From Fibrobacter sp. (lineage in GTDB: Bacteria; Fibrobacterota; Fibrobacteria; Fibrobacterales; Fibrobacteraceae): a DNA stretch of 25,199 nt. Location: contig JAFWRL010000031.1 of NCBI GenBank assembly GCA_017520105.1, positions 1-25,199 on the forward strand. The letters are read 5' to 3'. The position numbers were made by a program, and so were the translations under genes. Numbering within the stretch: the stretch's first letter is position 1; every line of letters starts with the position of its first letter. Shown here piece by piece: positions 21,245-25,199 of this stretch. The notes below the pieces were generated by a model. The model had not been told where the DNA came from. It searched no databases and worked only from the letters and a program-made list of their open reading frames with translations.

Positions 21245-22762
21245 ATGAGAAAAATGAATAAATTAATCCTGGCTGGTTTGGTGACCATTTTGGTATCTTG
21301 TTCGAGTGAACAGAGCACCACTGGCGCGACCACCGAACCGAGCTCTTCGCCGGTAGCTTTGACGGATGAGCAAAAAGCCATCTTGGCAAAGTCGCTATTT
21401 TCCCTGATGGATCCGACGATGGGTGATTCATTAAAAAATCTTTTTGATTCTGCATATGCCGCTTCTGGTTATGATGTGAATAAAATGTATAATGATTATA
21501 TTAGTCCGTATCCGTGGAGCGTAAAGAATACTCAAGTGTTCCGTCATCCAAGTAAAGATGAACGTAAAGTTTGTGATGTTGTGACTTATTCGAGGGAAAA
21601 TGGAAACGATGTAAAGGGCGTGTTGCTCGCAACATCGTATGATGATGAGCAATTATGTTCTTTCTCATCTGTTACGGAAGCCAAATGTACCTTGCCAGAA
21701 GCTCAGGAAGACTATTTCTATAACCATCCCCATGAAACTGTTACTAATACCAAGATTGTTGATGTAGATGGAATTCCTGTCGTGATAAATACCATAGGCT
21801 CATTGGAAATGAGGAATGGTTTTTGGGGATATGGTGCCACATGCACCGAGGTCTTGAATAAATTTAAACAGTCTTGCGAAAAGTCAAATGGGCTATTTTG
21901 GGATATTGGCGATGGATGTAGCCAGGATGATTTGGAATTAATTTGTGCATCTTTCGTCCCTGAAAATCAAACTCCAGATCAAGTATTGAACTCTTATACT
22001 GAATTGTATCTAAATCAATGCTATGAAGATTCTATAAAATACGCCCCATATGACGACGAAAATTACACTCGTATCTATCCTTTTTGGGATCAGACATATT
22101 TGGATAGTTTGAACAGATTCTCCTATGCGGAAAGAGATTGGGCTAATGCTTTAAAGCGTTCAACATCTGCTTATAGATGGCAGTTCTCGATAATCGATAG
22201 TACGGTCAAGGTTAAATCGGATGGCTCAGTTTCTTATAAAGAAAGAAAAGATGATGAAATACATGGAGGATTTAGTTTCGCTTATAATACATTGCCTGAT
22301 ACTCCAATTGCAGATGCATACCGCAATGAAGGTATTTATGTGCTACCCGATTCGTTGCTGACAACGTTCTTCCCCAAGTTGGCCGAATATCCGGGCAGAT
22401 TGGATGAGTTTAGAACGGCTCGTTCTCCGAAAAATTCAATTTACTACATACTTGTCATAAAAGACGTAGGGGCTAAGGGACATTTAATAACTGGCTATAA
22501 TGAAAACGAATTCCATGTGACCGATATCGTGAAAAGCGGAAATTGCCCGGAAGATACGACTGTTCACTATTCTATGATTTTGTTAGCGAATTCACCTGAT
22601 TGGGATGTTTTGGGTCGTCCCATTGTGAAAACGACTTATGTGAGCGATAACTGGAATTGCGACAAGCCGGAAACTCTTGCAAAAATTGAGCCGTACGGTG
22701 AGTGGATTCTTTCTAAGATGACCGATTATGGCGAATATGTAAAGCTGTTTGGTGTTGACTAA
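21245..22762 (+). CDS. Lipoprotein of unknown function, 505 aa
   Basis: The signal peptide MRKMNKLILAGLVTILVSC ends in the lipobox LVSC, so Cys19 should be lipidated; a Ser/Thr-rich linker follows (SSEQSTTGATTEPSSS). The body is not recognised. It is acidic and aromatic-rich, and has about a dozen cysteines (for example CDVV, LCSF, KCTL, TCTEV, SCEK, GCSQ, ICAS, QCYE, NCPE, NCDK). Many could form disulfides in the periplasm or at the cell surface. Base use is visibly more AT-rich, with many ATA, TTA and AAT codons, than in the flanking genes, which hints at a different history or weak codon selection. It is coupled to the TIGR02147-type gene and followed by a terminator. Function unknown. Confidence 0.85.
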   Translation: MRKMNKLILAGLVTILVSCSSEQSTTGATTEPSSSPVALTDEQKAILAKSLFSLMDPTMGDSLKNLFDSAYAASGYDVNKMYNDYISPYPWSVKNTQVFRHPSKDERKVCDVVTYSRENGNDVKGVLLATSYDDEQLCSFSSVTEAKCTLPEAQEDYFYNHPHETVTNTKIVDVDGIPVVINTIGSLEMRNGFWGYGATCTEVLNKFKQSCEKSNGLFWDIGDGCSQDDLELICASFVPENQTPDQVLNSYTELYLNQCYEDSIKYAPYDDENYTRIYPFWDQTYLDSLNRFSYAERDWANALKRSTSAYRWQFSIIDSTVKVKSDGSVSYKERKDDEIHGGFSFAYNTLPDTPIADAYRNEGIYVLPDSLLTTFFPKLAEYPGRLDEFRTARSPKNSIYYILVIKDVGAKGHLITGYNENEFHVTDIVKSGNCPEDTTVHYSMILLANSPDWDVLGRPIVKTTYVSDNWNCDKPETLAKIEPYGEWILSKMTDYGEYVKLFGVD

Positions 22763-22800
22763 ATTCACCTTCTAAAAAGAACAGACACCATCAGGAGGGG

Positions 22801-25085
<2,285 letters not shown>

Positions 25086-25123
25086 AAAAAACGGCCGACA
25101 ACATCGTCTTCGATGCCTGTCAT

Positions 25124-25153
25124 CCCCGCCTCCGTGCGGGGTTCTTCTTTTTG
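25124..25153 (+). terminator. Intrinsic terminator of icd
   Basis: CCCCGC (25124-25129) pairs with GCGGGG (25136-25141), followed by TTCTTCTTTTTG. The left flank TGTCAT shows that it derives from, or resembles, the dispersed palindromic repeat family. The remaining ~46 bases of the window show nothing further. Confidence 0.85.
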
Positions 25154-25199
25154 TATTCTACTGCTAAAATTATTTTACGCAAAAAGTCCGGACAAAGAA

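Overview
The window looks like a chromosomal segment of a Fibrobacter-type bacterium (Fibrobacterota). The evidence is a TIGR02147-type regulator (a family expanded in Fibrobacter) next to a lipoprotein gene, secreted multidomain pectin-degrading enzymes with CBM35-like modules and either a type IX-like sorting tail or a basic C-terminal tail, a monomeric NADP isocitrate dehydrogenase, and many short palindromic intergenic repeats. The species cannot be fixed from sequence alone. No phage, plasmid, IS or CRISPR signature was seen.

Layout. (1) 1-441: two tandem minus-strand tRNA-Gly(GCC) genes, the first cut by the window edge, each with its own promoter; the second has a clear terminator. (2) 505-2611: a plus-strand hemW-like gene convergent with a sigma-70-family factor whose start is preceded by a textbook sigma-54 (-24/-12) site. 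(3) 2612-3267: a repeat-rich non-coding gap. (4) 3268-9355: a tight plus-strand run of methyltransferase, GT4 glycosyltransferase, flippase-like membrane protein, a UvrD-like helicase fused in frame to a PlsC-type acyltransferase, and glutamate racemase. This run looks like an envelope/glycolipid operon carrying a repair-type helicase. (5) 9456-14912: an unknown 212-aa protein, a second flippase-like protein (minus), a second methyltransferase, a LamG-like lipoprotein and a GT2 glycosyltransferase. (6) 14966-19974, minus: a pectate lyase (PL10-like), a pectinesterase (CE8) and an unknown protein just downstream of the latter. (7) 20166-22848: a structured leader, the TIGR02147-type regulator and a 505-aa lipoprotein in one transcription unit. 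(8) 22857-25085: monomeric isocitrate dehydrogenase with a terminator.

How the genes fit together. Regions 4 and 5 repeat one set of activities (methyltransferase, glycosyltransferase, UPF0104/LPG-synthase-like membrane protein), suggesting two lipid-linked glycan or glycolipid modules. Region 6 is a pectin module: de-esterification by the pectinesterase feeds the lyase. The most unusual items are the sigma-54 site in front of a sigma-70 factor gene, the helicase-acyltransferase fusion, the two palindromic repeats inserted in frame inside that helicase, its missing 2B subdomain, and the two structured elements upstream of the TIGR02147/lipoprotein pair.
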